Source: Micromonospora orduensis (GTDB lineage: Bacteria; Actinomycetota; Actinomycetes; Mycobacteriales; Micromonosporaceae). From it: 49,301 nucleotides of DNA. Positions within the stretch are counted from its first letter, which is position 1; the number at the start of each line of letters is the position of its first letter. The stretch covers positions 1 through 49,301 of the forward strand of contig NZ_VDFY01000191.1 of the NCBI RefSeq assembly GCF_006228125.1, read 5' to 3'. Positions 8,130-16,703 of the stretch are shown in pieces. The position numbers and the translations under genes are program-made. Below the pieces are notes generated by a model that worked only from the letters and a program-made list of their open reading frames with translations, was not told the DNA's origin and ran no database searches.

Positions 8130-9923
8130 CTACGCGGGAAGCGGTTGCCAGGGATCGAACGTGCGCCCGCCGACGCTGTCCTGGCGGCTGACGTTGACCA
8201 GACCGTCCGCACCGATACGGAAGACGTTGATCAGGCCGGCGGCGTCCATCGCGGCGGCGAAGTCGATGGTCGGACCATCCAGCGGGGTCCAGGCGTCGTC
8301 GTACGGGCCGCCCGGCGTCGACTCCATGTTCACGCTCACCGCCGTGTCCGAGCCCAGCGCGAAGAGGGTGACCGGCGCGTTCCGGTCGGACCGGTTGCTG
8401 ACGATCGCGACCTCACCCGTTCCCGTCTGGCCGGTCACGATCGTCGGCGTCACGTCGAACGTGCCGCCGGACGACGACTGGCGGAAGATCGCCACCTCCG
8501 CGCTGCTCTCCTGTCGGTAGGCCAGCCGCAGGAGGTTGTCCGCTCCGATCGCCACCTGCGGCGGGCTCGCGGGAGCGGGAGTCGGGAGCGTGTTGAGAGC
8601 GAAAGCTCCGTTGGGCTGGGTCTGTGCCCAGTGCAGGACGCCGGTCCTGGTGGCGGCGAACACCTCGATCCGGCCGTTCGGGTTGAGAATCGCGGCGATG
8701 GCGTCCTGCGCGTCCGACCCCCGCAGATCGGTCCAGCCGCCCCAGCTGCCGTTGGCGGTGGTCTGGGCCTTGGCGCTGAGTCCTCCGCCGCCGTTCTTCA
8801 CGAAGATCTGCATCCGGCCGTCCGCGTTGCGACTCGCCGTCGGGACGCCGATCTGGTCGGCGTTGCTCAGTCCCGCGTTGGGGCTGCCGAAATCCACCCA
8901 TGACGCGAGCCAGCCGCCGTTCGGCTGGGTCTGGAAGGTGGTGACGATGTGGTGGTCCGAGAGGCGGCGGGCGAAGATCTCGAGACGACCGTCGGCGTTG
9001 TTGCCGACGGCGATGGTCGGTGCGAGCGGACCGCCGGCCCCGCCCATGGCGAGTGGCGCCGACCAGGCGCCGCCCACGGTCTGCCACTGGGTGTGGACGA
9101 CCCCGTTGCGGACGACGAAGGTCTGGAGCCGTCCGTCCGCGTTGTGCCCGACCCAGGTGGTCCCCCGAGCCCACCGGCGGTACGCCCGGGCCGGCCAGTT
9201 GTTCGGCGCGTACTTCACGTCGTAGCTCGCGTACAGGCTGAGCGTGGCGGTCTTGTCGGCGACCGCGGCCGCCGACAGGTTGGCCACGGACTGGCTGATC
9301 TCGTAATCGCGGTAGCTGACCTGGATCGCCTTGCTCGACGACGACGTGGCCGCATCGGTGATGAAGCGCACCGTCGCGCGGTGGTCCGGGTGTTCCTGCG
9401 GGCCGTACCGAACATCGGGGTCGAGGTCCTGGAACCGCAGCACCGTCGGCTGGTACGTCGCGAGCAGGCCGCTGAGCACGGCTACCACGTCGGCCCGCTT
9501 GTAGGAGAACGACGTGGTCACCACCCCGGCCTCCGGAATGACCGACGTGTCGGTCGTCCCGCTGTAGATGTTGGCCAACTGGCCGTCGTGCAGGTTGAGA
9601 AACACCAGCACCACGTCCGGGCGCGCGGTCAACCGGTAACGCTCCACCTGCCTACCCGCGATCGTGAGCAGGTCGCCCAACCAGTCGGCCTGACTCGGAG
9701 CGATAGTCGTCACTCCGGCCATTCGGGCGTAGGCGTCCTGGACCCCCCGCTGCCGGTTGCGGGTCCGCTGCGCGTCGGTGGTGCCGGTGCCGGTGAGGTT
9801 GCCGGCGCTCAGGTACACGGTGACGCTGGGAACACCGGCCGCGATGCTCGCGCTCACGTCGGGATTCATGAACAGCAGGTCGTCGTCCTCGTGCGCGACA
9901 ACCTGCATGATCAGACTTGGCAT
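8130..9923 (-). CDS. PIG-L/LmbE-type deacetylase fused to a PLL-like beta-propeller
   Basis: 597 residues from ATG 9923. Residues 1-230 form a PIG-L zinc deacetylase: AHEDDDL at 10-16 gives the first metal motif (His11, Asp14) and HPDHRA at 178-183 gives the second histidines. Family members remove N-acetyl groups from sugars or related amides. Residues about 270-597 contain at least four repeats starting N(A/P)(D/N)GR followed by an F-x-V strand, as in PLL-like sugar-binding propellers. Such architecture suggests action on a surface or environmental glycan. With this start there is no signal peptide. The frame stays open for 83 codons upstream to 10172, but that stretch is Arg/Pro-rich with no hydrophobic segment, so I did not include it. 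Confidence 0.8.
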   Translation of the reverse strand: MPSLIMQVVAHEDDDLLFMNPDVSASIAAGVPSVTVYLSAGNLTGTGTTDAQRTRNRQRGVQDAYARMAGVTTIAPSQADWLGDLLTIAGRQVERYRLTARPDVVLVFLNLHDGQLANIYSGTTDTSVIPEAGVVTTSFSYKRADVVAVLSGLLATYQPTVLRFQDLDPDVRYGPQEHPDHRATVRFITDAATSSSSKAIQVSYRDYEISQSVANLSAAAVADKTATLSLYASYDVKYAPNNWPARAYRRWARGTTWVGHNADGRLQTFVVRNGVVHTQWQTVGGAWSAPLAMGGAGGPLAPTIAVGNNADGRLEIFARRLSDHHIVTTFQTQPNGGWLASWVDFGSPNAGLSNADQIGVPTASRNADGRMQIFVKNGGGGLSAKAQTTANGSWGGWTDLRGSDAQDAIAAILNPNGRIEVFAATRTGVLHWAQTQPNGAFALNTLPTPAPASPPQVAIGADNLLRLAYRQESSAEVAIFRQSSSGGTFDVTPTIVTGQTGTGEVAIVSNRSDRNAPVTLFALGSDTAVSVNMESTPGGPYDDAWTPLDGPTIDFAAAMDAAGLINVFRIGADGLVNVSRQDSVGGRTFDPWQPLPA

Positions 9924-10474
9924 GGCGATCTGTCTGCGCCTTTCCGGGCTAGCGCACGGCGAATCAGGGCACCGCCACAGGTGGAGGTGCCCGATCCGGG
10001 TCTGGAGGGGCGGCCAGCATTGCATGATCGTTCTGAACCGCGCTACCCCGCTTTCCGGTGTCTGGCGTGCCCGGCGCGGCCGTCGGCGCCACCGGTTCCC
10101 GGACCCTGCCGGCGCAGGTCGTCGGGCGAATGGAGGGGGCACGGCGCCCCGGCGGGACTGATCGCCGGGCACGACGTGGTCCCACCTCGGGGTTCTTGAT
10201 CAGATACATCGACGCGGGTGTCTCGATGGGAGGCGGCCCGACCCGGTGCCGTGGCGCGGTCGGGAGAGACGACGAGGCGACCGACCGGTTCATGCTCGAG
10301 CCACCTCGACATCCACGTGTGACCGGACGGTCGCCAGACCTGAGACGAAAAGTTCTCAAGCTCGGGCGATGGTCGTAGGCGACTCCGCAGACCAGATCCC
10401 ACGTACGCCCTGGACCGTTCGGCGGGAACCGGCCGGGCAGACCCGGAGCACCGGGCCCGGTGGCGGTACCGGGG
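9924..10474. other. 551-bp region without a supported gene
   Basis: Open frames exist on both strands but are Arg/Pro/Gly-rich shadows without recognisable domains or ribosome binding sites. The region should hold the promoter of the PIG-L gene and, at its right end, the transcript end of the minus-strand catabolic operon. A 14-bp palindrome lies at 10449-10462. No other structure was found. Confidence 0.5.
10449..10462. terminator. GC-rich palindrome after the catabolic operon
   Basis: CACCGGGCCCGGTG is a perfect 14-bp palindrome 12 bases beyond the stop of the NCS1 permease, flanked by further CCGG repeats. It is a plausible stem for termination of the minus-strand operon. Confidence 0.4.
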
Positions 10475-11680
10475 TCAACCGCGGAGCCGCCAGAGCACCG
10501 TGCACGCCCCCGCGAGCAGCAACCCCAGCAGCGGGGCGGAATCCACCCCGGCGAGCGCACAGGTCACCGCGAGCAGCGCCGGAGGCACCCAGCACCAGGC
10601 GGGCACGGTCCGCGAGGCGCGGCCACGCCGCCGGGCCACGGCCTCGGTCGCCATCGGCACCACCAGCACCGGCAGCGCGGCGGCCAGCAGCGTCAGCCAG
10701 GGCAGCACGAGCCGGTCGAATCGCGCCACCGCCAGGACTCCGCCCAGCACCGCGACGAGCAGCATCGCCGTACGCGCCGGAAACCGGGGAGCCAGGCCGC
10801 GCAGGGCCAGCGCCCCGGAGTACGTCGTGGTCAGCGCCGCGGCGAAGACCGCCACCGCCACGAACAGATTCGCGTACGCGGCCAGCCCCGACCCGGCGGC
10901 CAGGAGCGCGACCACGTCCGCCGAGCCGGTACGCAGCCACAGACCGGCGCCGGCGAGCACCCCGAGTAGCGCCGGCCCGATCAGCAGTCCCACGCACCAG
11001 GCCAGGTCCCGCCGGCGGGCCAGGCCGACACTGAAGTCCGGTGCGCGCAGCGCGAACACCGAGGCGTACCCGATCAGCGCGGATGCGTCGGCGAGCCCGC
11101 CGGCGGTCAGCCGGACCGGCGCGCCGGGTGGTGGCAGTACGGTCAGGCACCAGCCGACCAGGACCGCCGCGCTGAGCGTGGTGAACACCGCGATCCGGTT
11201 GCCGAACCGGGCCGGCGCCCAGGAGACGGCGAGGACCGCCACCTCCAGCAGCGCCGGCCCGGTCCAGGCCGGAAGGTGCGTCAACGCGGCCAGGGACGCG
11301 CCGCCGAGACCGACGTTGAACCCGTTCCAGCCGACCATCGTCACGGCCAGCACCCCCGCCAGCAGCACCCGCGAGGCGTCACCCAGGTACGCGGGCAGCA
11401 CCGCGGTCAACGTCCCGCCGTCGCCGAGCGGGCGGCGCAGGCCGATCCGGCCCTGCCCCCAGAGCAGCGCCGCCATCAGCACCCCGCCGACCAGCAGCCC
11501 GGTCACCGGCACCGCGCCGCCGTGCCGGGCGGCCATGGCCGCACCGAGCACCAGGGTGGCCGGTGCGGTACCGATGCCCAGCCAGGCGCCGACCGCCGAC
11601 GGCCAGCGCCGTCCGGGTGCCTCGTTCAGCGAGGGCGTCCGCGCGCCGCCCGGCCCGCCGTCGGACGGTCGCTCAGACAA
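10475..11680 (-). CDS. NCS1-family nucleobase permease (cytosine permease-like)
   Basis: About 401 residues with roughly 12 hydrophobic helices. Helix 1 (WLGIGTAPATLVLGAAMA) and GWNGFNVGLGG match the substrate/sodium-binding helices of NCS1 transporters such as CodB and CytX, which import cytosine, purines, allantoin or hydroxymethylpyrimidine. No ATG or GTG fits. The best start is TTG 11680, giving an SERPSDGG N-terminus and an 8-nt overlap with the preceding isomerase gene; this is a weak point. As the last gene of the catabolic operon it probably brings in the same compound, or a relative of it, as the ABC importer. The exact substrate is unknown. Confidence 0.75.
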   Translation of the reverse strand: MSERPSDGGPGGARTPSLNEAPGRRWPSAVGAWLGIGTAPATLVLGAAMAARHGGAVPVTGLLVGGVLMAALLWGQGRIGLRRPLGDGGTLTAVLPAYLGDASRVLLAGVLAVTMVGWNGFNVGLGGASLAALTHLPAWTGPALLEVAVLAVSWAPARFGNRIAVFTTLSAAVLVGWCLTVLPPPGAPVRLTAGGLADASALIGYASVFALRAPDFSVGLARRRDLAWCVGLLIGPALLGVLAGAGLWLRTGSADVVALLAAGSGLAAYANLFVAVAVFAAALTTTYSGALALRGLAPRFPARTAMLLVAVLGGVLAVARFDRLVLPWLTLLAAALPVLVVPMATEAVARRRGRASRTVPAWCWVPPALLAVTCALAGVDSAPLLGLLLAGACTVLWRLRG

Positions 11681-12476
11681 CGTGGCGCAGGTAGCCGGCG
11701 ATCGCCGCGTCCAGCACCTCCGCACCCGGACGCGCCCACACCTCGGCGGAGAACACCTCCACCTCGATCGGCCCGGCGTAACCGGCCGCGTCCACCGCCT
11801 CGCGCAGCCGGCGCAGCTCGATGCACCCCTCGCCGGGCAGCGCCCGACCGAGCAGCACACCCTCCGGCAGCGGGGTCACCCAGTCGCAGACCTGGAACGC
11901 GGCGATGCGCGCGCCTGCCCGTGCGATCTGCGGGTACACCGTGTCGTCCCACCAGACGTGGTACGCGTCGACGACCACGCCGACCACCGCCGGGTCGAAC
12001 CGCTCGGCGATGTCCAACGCCTGGCCGAGGGTCGCGATGACGCAGCGGTCGGCGGCGAACATGGGGTGCAGCGGCTCGATGGCCAGTCGTACGCCGGCCG
12101 CCGCCGCATGCGGGGCCAGCTCGCCGATCGCGTCGGCGACCCGACGTCGGGCGCCGTCGACGTCCCGGCTTCCGGCTGGCAGCCCGCCGGAGACCAGCAC
12201 CAGCTCCGGGGCGCCCAGCGTGGCCGCCTCCTCGACGGCCCGCAGGTTCTCCGAAAGCCAGTCGTCGCTGGAGAAGAAGCCGCCCCGGCACAGCGAGGTG
12301 ACGGTGAGGCCGACGTCGCGGACCAGCTTCGCCGAGCGCGCCAGCCCGTACTCGGCCACCGGCTCCCGCCACAAGCCGATGCCCGGCACGTCGGCCGCCA
12401 CGCAGCCGGCCACCACCTCGGGCAGCGGCCAACGCTGGGCGGTGGCCTGGTTGAACGAGAACCGCTCCAGACTCAC
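11673..12476 (-). CDS. TIM-barrel sugar phosphate isomerase/epimerase-like protein
   Basis: 267 residues of the AP-endonuclease-2 (xylose isomerase-like) TIM-barrel superfamily. Characteristic pieces are LAIEPLHPMFAADRCV (metal-binding Glu on a barrel strand), VVDAYHVWWDD (Asp/His pair), FQVCDW and IEVEVFSAE near the end. These match the divalent-metal ligands of the hexulose/inosose isomerase family, which moves carbonyl groups in sugars and cyclitols. GTG 12476 is chosen because GGAAGGTGG lies just upstream. An in-frame ATG exists 20 codons earlier, but that stretch is encoded entirely by a repeat-like element (12472-12541). Part of the minus-strand catabolic operon. Confidence 0.85.
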   Translation of the reverse strand: MSLERFSFNQATAQRWPLPEVVAGCVAADVPGIGLWREPVAEYGLARSAKLVRDVGLTVTSLCRGGFFSSDDWLSENLRAVEEAATLGAPELVLVSGGLPAGSRDVDGARRRVADAIGELAPHAAAAGVRLAIEPLHPMFAADRCVIATLGQALDIAERFDPAVVGVVVDAYHVWWDDTVYPQIARAGARIAAFQVCDWVTPLPEGVLLGRALPGEGCIELRRLREAVDAAGYAGPIEVEVFSAEVWARPGAEVLDAAIAGYLRHVV

Positions 12477-12541
12477 CGAGCCACCTTCCGTTCGCGACTG
12501 CGGGGCTCGCAAAACCGGCTCACTCCTCGCGCTCACCGAGC
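12472..12541 (-). repeat. mini-element (~60 bp) bounded by 10-bp direct repeats at a gene junction
   Basis: The 10-mer CTCACCGAGC (plus strand) occurs at 12472-12481 and again at 12532-12541, exactly 60 bp apart. Each copy carries a GTGA on the minus strand. The left-hand gene (DUF993) stops at the outer copy and the isomerase starts at the inner one. The 60 bp form an open frame of 20 codons in frame with the isomerase and supply the ribosome binding site GGAAGGTGG. Removing one unit restores a direct GTGA stop/start overlap like those elsewhere in this operon. I recall similar sequences at many Micromonospora gene starts, but cannot verify that here. Confidence 0.6.
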
Positions 12542-13687
12542 TACCCCCGCGATCGTGAACAGCGCCCGGGCGCGGGCGGCGGCCAGCTCGGCGTCGGGCA
12601 GCAACCCGGCCGCGTCGGCCAGGGTGAGCAGCGTGGCCAGGTGCGCCGGAGACCGGCCAGACTGCGCGCCGCCGACCATTGTGAAGTGGTCCTGGTGCCC
12701 GGCCAGCCAGGCCAGGAACACGATCCCCGTCTTGTAGTGCCAGGTCGGCGCCGCGAACAGGTGCCGGGCCAGCGGCACGGTGGGTGCGAAGATCTCGTCG
12801 TACGCCGGCAGGTCCCCCCGGTCCAGGGCGGCCAGCGCGGCGGCGGCGGCCGGCGCGATGGCCGCGAACACCCCGAGCAGCGCGTCGGAGTGGCCCACCT
12901 CGTCCCCCCGGATCAGCTCCGGGTAGTGAAAGTCGTCACCGGTGTAGAGCCGGACCCCGGCCGGCAGGCGACGGCGCAACGCGATCTCCCGGTCGGCGTC
13001 CAGCAGCGACACCTTGATGCCGTCGACCCTGGACTGGTGCGCCTTGATCAGCTCGACCACCGTGTCAGCGGCCAGGTCCAGATCGGCCGCACCCCAGTAG
13101 CCGGTCAGCGCCGGGTCGAACATCGGGCCCAGCCAGTGCAGCACCACCGGTTCGCCGGAGGCGCTGAGCAGCTCGTCGTACACCCGCAGGTAGTCCTCCG
13201 GGCCGCGCGCCGCGGCGGCCAGGTGCCGGCTGCACATCAGCACCGGCCGGGCGCCGGCCGCGCGGACGTCGTCGAGCTGTTCGGCGTACGCGGCGGTCAC
13301 CGCGGCCAGGGTGGCCGGGCCGGGCGGCAGCTGGTCGGTGCCGACGCCGGCGACGATCCGGCCGCCCACCGCACGGGCCTCGGCGGCGCTGCGCCGGACC
13401 AACTCCCGGGTCGCCGGGTAGTCCAGCCCCATCCCCCGCTGGGCGGTGTCCATCGCCTCGGCGACCCCCAGCCCGTACGACCACAGGTGCCGCCGGAACG
13501 CGAGCGTGGTGTCCCAGTCCACCGCCGCCGGGGCGCCCGGCACGTTCTCCGCGCCCGGGTCGGCGACCACGTGCGCGGCGGCGTACGCGATACGGCTGGT
13601 GGCCGGCGCGGCCGGACGGGCGAACCCACTGCCGCCGGCCAGCCGATGACGCCGCCCCCCGGGCAGTACGACCTCGGCGGCGCTCAC
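12533..13687 (-). CDS. DUF993 protein, dihydrodipicolinate synthase-like aldolase
   Basis: 384 residues. The TIM-barrel order of segments matches actinobacterial DUF993 proteins, which are distant relatives of dihydrodipicolinate synthase/N-acetylneuraminate lyase: GGRIVAGVGTDQL, RPVLMCSRHLAA, VVLHWLGPMF, and DGIKVSLLDADREI. In the last, Lys is at the position expected for the Schiff-base lysine after strand 6. YTGDDFHYPELI and DALLGVFAAIAPAAAAAL follow, as in that superfamily. The reaction is unproven; an aldol cleavage of a keto acid is plausible (inference). GTG 13687 overlaps the stop of the dehydrogenase gene by GTGA, indicating translational coupling. A longer upstream frame exists but runs through the dehydrogenase. 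Confidence 0.82.
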   Translation of the reverse strand: MSAAEVVLPGGRRHRLAGGSGFARPAAPATSRIAYAAAHVVADPGAENVPGAPAAVDWDTTLAFRRHLWSYGLGVAEAMDTAQRGMGLDYPATRELVRRSAAEARAVGGRIVAGVGTDQLPPGPATLAAVTAAYAEQLDDVRAAGARPVLMCSRHLAAAARGPEDYLRVYDELLSASGEPVVLHWLGPMFDPALTGYWGAADLDLAADTVVELIKAHQSRVDGIKVSLLDADREIALRRRLPAGVRLYTGDDFHYPELIRGDEVGHSDALLGVFAAIAPAAAAALAALDRGDLPAYDEIFAPTVPLARHLFAAPTWHYKTGIVFLAWLAGHQDHFTMVGGAQSGRSPAHLATLLTLADAAGLLPDAELAAARARALFTIAGVAR

Positions 13688-14835
13688 GCCCGTAGCTCCG
13701 GCACCTCGACGCGGACGCCGTCGCGGGCCGCGCGCAACCCCAGTTCGGCGAGCTGCACGCCGCGCGCGCCGGCCAGGAAGTCCCACCGGAACGGCTCGCC
13801 GGCCACGACGTGCCGCAGGAACGCCTCCCACTGCACCTTGAAGCCGTTGTCGAACTCCTCGTTGTCGGGCACCTCGGCCCACTGGGCGCGGAAGTCCTCG
13901 GTGACCGGCAGGTCCGGATTCCACACCGGTTTCGGGGTGACCGCGCGGTGCTGCACCCGACAGTTGCGCAGGCCGGCGACGGCGCTGCCCTCGGTTCCGT
14001 CGACCTGGAACTCCACCAGCTCGTCGCGGTACACTCGCACCGTCCAGGACGAGTTGATCTGCGCGATCACCCCGCCGTCGAGTTCGAAGACGGCGTACGC
14101 GGCATCGTCGGCGGTGGCCGCGTACGTGCTTCCGGCCTCGTCCACCCGCTCGGGCACGTGCGTGGCGATCACGCAGGACACGGCGTTGACCCGGCCGAAC
14201 AGCTCCTCCAGCACGTAGTGCCAGTGCGGGAACATGTCCACCACGATGCCGCCGCCGTCCTGGGCCCGGTAGTTCCACGATGGACGCTGCGCCGGCTGCC
14301 AGTCGCCCTCGAAGACCCAGTAGCCGAACTCGCCGCGCACCGACAGGATCTGGCCGAAGAAGCCCCCGTCGACGAGCCGCTTGAGCTTGCGCAGCCCCGG
14401 CAGGAAGAGCTTGTCCTGCACGACGCCGGTGCGTACGCCGGCCGCGTCGGCGGCCCGGGCCAGGTCGAGCGCGGCGGCGGTGTCCTCCGCGAGGGGCTTC
14501 TCCGTGTAGATGTGCTTGCCGGCCTCGATGGCCTGCCGGATGGCCTTCTCCCGCTGCTGGGTGACCTGGGCGTCGAAGTAGATCTCGACGTCGTCCCGGG
14601 CCAGCGCCGACGTCAGGTCGGTGGTCCAGTCGGTCAGGCCGTGCCGCTCGGCCAGCTCGCGGAGCTTCGTCTCGTTGCGCCCGACCAGGACCGGTTCCGG
14701 CCAGATGGTCGTGCCGTCGGTCAGCGTCACGCCGCCGGACTCGCGGATAGCCAGCAGCGAGCGTACGAGGTGCTGCCGGTAACCCATCCTTCCGGTCACG
14801 CCGTTGACGATGATGCCGATCGACCTGCGGGTCAT
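13684..14835 (-). CDS. Gfo/Idh/MocA-family NAD(P)-dependent oxidoreductase
   Basis: 383 residues. The N-terminal Rossmann fold begins IGIIVNGVTGRMGYRQHL, a variant of GxGxxG. The family's signature EKPLAEDTAAALDL (Lys of the EKP motif about residue 104) binds cofactor and substrate. The C-terminal alpha/beta domain carries GGGIVVDMFPHWHYVLEELFG, the usual D-x-x-x-H active-site segment. Such enzymes oxidise a hydroxyl of sugars, inositols or related rings with NAD(P). ATG 14835 has AAGGAA about 5 bases upstream. It lies between the ABC ATPase (42-bp gap) and the DUF993 gene (4-nt overlap), so it should act early in breakdown of the imported compound. Confidence 0.88.
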   Translation of the reverse strand: MTRRSIGIIVNGVTGRMGYRQHLVRSLLAIRESGGVTLTDGTTIWPEPVLVGRNETKLRELAERHGLTDWTTDLTSALARDDVEIYFDAQVTQQREKAIRQAIEAGKHIYTEKPLAEDTAAALDLARAADAAGVRTGVVQDKLFLPGLRKLKRLVDGGFFGQILSVRGEFGYWVFEGDWQPAQRPSWNYRAQDGGGIVVDMFPHWHYVLEELFGRVNAVSCVIATHVPERVDEAGSTYAATADDAAYAVFELDGGVIAQINSSWTVRVYRDELVEFQVDGTEGSAVAGLRNCRVQHRAVTPKPVWNPDLPVTEDFRAQWAEVPDNEEFDNGFKVQWEAFLRHVVAGEPFRWDFLAGARGVQLAELGLRAARDGVRVEVPELRA

Positions 14836-14876
14836 GGTGTTCCTTCCGTCGTGCTGGTCGTGCCGATCCCGCGTCC

Positions 14877-15671
14877 TCAGTGGTTGGCGGCCGCGCTGCC
14901 GAGCAACCCGCGCAGGTCGGTGGCGAGTCGGTCGAAGCGGGGATCCGACATCACCTGCGCGTAGTCGCGGTGCGTCGGCAGCTCGACCGCAAAGGTGCGG
15001 ACGATCCGGCCGGGCCGGGCGCTCATCACGACGACCCGGGTGCCGAGGAAGACCGCCTCGGCGATGGAGTGGGTCACCAGCACCACAGTGGTGCCGGTCT
15101 CCCGCCAGATCCGGTGCAGCTCGGCGTTCATCTGCTCCCGGGTCAGCGCGTCCAGGGCGCCGAACGGCTCGTCCATGAGCAGCACCGGCGGGGCGTGCAG
15201 CAGGGCGCGGCAGAGGGCCACGCGCTGCTGCATGCCACCTGACAACTCGTGCGGCAACGCCCTCTCGAAGCCGGCCAGGCCGGTCATCTCGATCAGCTCG
15301 TCCGCCCGGCGCGCCGCCTGCGTCCGGTCCATGCCGCGCATCTCGGCCTGCAGCAGGATGTTGGCCCGCGCGCCGCGCCACTCCAACAGCGCGGCCTTCT
15401 GAAAGACGAAGCCGATGTCCTTCTGCGGGCCGCGTACCGGGCGCTCCAGCAGCGACACCTCGCCGCTGGTCGGCTTGACCAACCCGGCGACGATCTTCAG
15501 CAGGGTGGACTTCCCGCAGCCGGACGGACCGACGATGGTGACGAACTCCCCCGGCTCGATGTCCAGCGAGACGTCGTCCAGGGCGGTGGTCTGGGACCGT
15601 CGGGAGCTGAACCGGACGGTCACCCCGGCCATCCCGATGGCGGTGCCGGCGCGCGCCGGCGCGGTGGTCAC
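14877..15671 (-). CDS. ABC transporter ATP-binding protein (NitT/TauT type)
   Basis: 264 residues. Walker A GPSGCGKST (about 50-58), Q-loop FVFQKAALLEW, signature LSGGMQQR, Walker B VLLMDEPFGALDA and H-loop VTHSIAEAV are all present. The Q-loop wording and length place it with the SsuB/TauB/ThiZ group that powers uptake of sulfonates, nitrate or pyrimidine precursors. GTG 15671 begins 4 bases after the stop of the binding-protein gene. It works on the cytoplasmic face with the permease at 16704-17624 and the lipoprotein at 15676-16680. Confidence 0.92.
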   Translation of the reverse strand: MTTAPARAGTAIGMAGVTVRFSSRRSQTTALDDVSLDIEPGEFVTIVGPSGCGKSTLLKIVAGLVKPTSGEVSLLERPVRGPQKDIGFVFQKAALLEWRGARANILLQAEMRGMDRTQAARRADELIEMTGLAGFERALPHELSGGMQQRVALCRALLHAPPVLLMDEPFGALDALTREQMNAELHRIWRETGTTVVLVTHSIAEAVFLGTRVVVMSARPGRIVRTFAVELPTHRDYAQVMSDPRFDRLATDLRGLLGSAAANH

Positions 15672-15675
15672 CGGG

Positions 15676-16680
15676 TCACCCCTGGGCCGCGAAGGAGGCG
15701 TCCCAGTACGCGTCGGGCGCCCCCGGGTTCTTCAGCTCCGCGTAGCGGGTCATCAGGTCGATGGTCTCGCTCCACTGGGCCTCGGTGTTCACCCCGGGCG
15801 GGCCGTCGGCACCGATCAGCGGCAGGTTGAGGGTGAGCTGCTTGGTCAGCACCTCGGGGGCGGGCTCGTTCTCGGCCAGTGCCGTCATCGCGCTCACCGC
15901 GCCGGCCGGGTCCCGGGCGGCGTCGGCCCACGACTTCTGCGTGGCCCGGACGAACTTGCGGGCCAGCTCCGGGTCCTTCTGGAGGGTCTGGGTGTTGGCG
16001 ATGAGGCCGGTGCCGAGCAGGTTCATCCCGTAGTCGGCGAAGAGCAGCACGTCGACCTTCTTGCCGGTCTTGCTCTCGATGGTCGGCGCCTGGTCGTGGA
16101 AGAAGCCCATGATCGCGTCGACCTTGCCCTCGGCCAGGGCGGCGATCTTGCCGGCCGCGTCCACGTTGACGACCTTGACGTCGTCCTTCTTGAGGCCGTT
16201 CTTCTCCAGCCACGCCGGGAAGGTCGCGTAGAGGGCGTCGCCGGGGGTGCCGCCGACGGTCTTGCCCTTGAGGTCGGCCGGGGTCTTGATGTTCTCCTCG
16301 GTGAAGAACTCCACCGAGGACGGGCCCTTCTCCAGGTACGCGCCGAGGCTGCGCACCGGCATGCCGCTGGCCACCGACTTGAGCAGCACCGGGCTGTCCG
16401 CCCAGCCGAAGTCGGTCTGCTTCTGGGCGACCTGCTTGACCGTGTTGCCCGAGCCGTTGCCGGGCAGGATCTTCAGGTCGATGCCCTCGGCGGAGTAGTA
16501 GCCCTTCTGCAGGCCGTAGTAGAAGGGCGCGTGCTCGCCGTACGGCACCCAGTTGAGGGTGAGGGTGACCTGCCTGCTGCCGTCGGCGTTGGTGTCGCCG
16601 GCGGAGTCGCCCCCGCCGCAGCCGGTGGCGGCGAGGAGCAGTGCGGCGGTGGCCAGGATGGTGGTGGCGGTGCGTTTCAT
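15676..16680 (-). CDS. ABC substrate-binding lipoprotein, NMT1/THI5-like
   Basis: 334 residues. The signal peptide ends in lipobox LAATGC, so the protein is tethered outside the membrane. LTLNWVPYGEHAPFYYGLQKGYY is a textbook start of the NMT1/THI5/SsuA fold: a tryptophan strand followed by the HAPFY-YGL helix, as in ThiY and RibY-type binding proteins. The later GNTVKQVAQKQTDFGWAD and GTPGDALYATFPAWLEKNGL complete domain 1. Family ligands are aromatic or pyrimidine-like compounds, sulfonates or nitrate; here the HAPFY version favours a pyrimidine or riboflavin-type ring (inference). ATG 16680 has GGAGG 6 bases upstream. The partner permease gene ends 23 bases before it. Confidence 0.9.
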   Translation of the reverse strand: MKRTATTILATAALLLAATGCGGGDSAGDTNADGSRQVTLTLNWVPYGEHAPFYYGLQKGYYSAEGIDLKILPGNGSGNTVKQVAQKQTDFGWADSPVLLKSVASGMPVRSLGAYLEKGPSSVEFFTEENIKTPADLKGKTVGGTPGDALYATFPAWLEKNGLKKDDVKVVNVDAAGKIAALAEGKVDAIMGFFHDQAPTIESKTGKKVDVLLFADYGMNLLGTGLIANTQTLQKDPELARKFVRATQKSWADAARDPAGAVSAMTALAENEPAPEVLTKQLTLNLPLIGADGPPGVNTEAQWSETIDLMTRYAELKNPGAPDAYWDASFAAQG

Positions 16681-16703
16681 CGGTGCCTCCGTGATGGGGT
16701 CGG

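Noticed and set aside
12477..12536. Extending the TIM-barrel isomerase by 20 codons to ATG 12536
   Set aside because: The extension is encoded by the repeat-like unit, while the inner GTG has its own strong ribosome site. Kept only as a possible alternative N-terminus.
10500..12737. 745-codon open frame on the plus strand opposite the NCS1 permease and isomerase
   Set aside because: Ser/Thr/Pro/Ala-rich with no domain. It is the antisense shadow of two well-supported minus-strand genes in GC-rich DNA.
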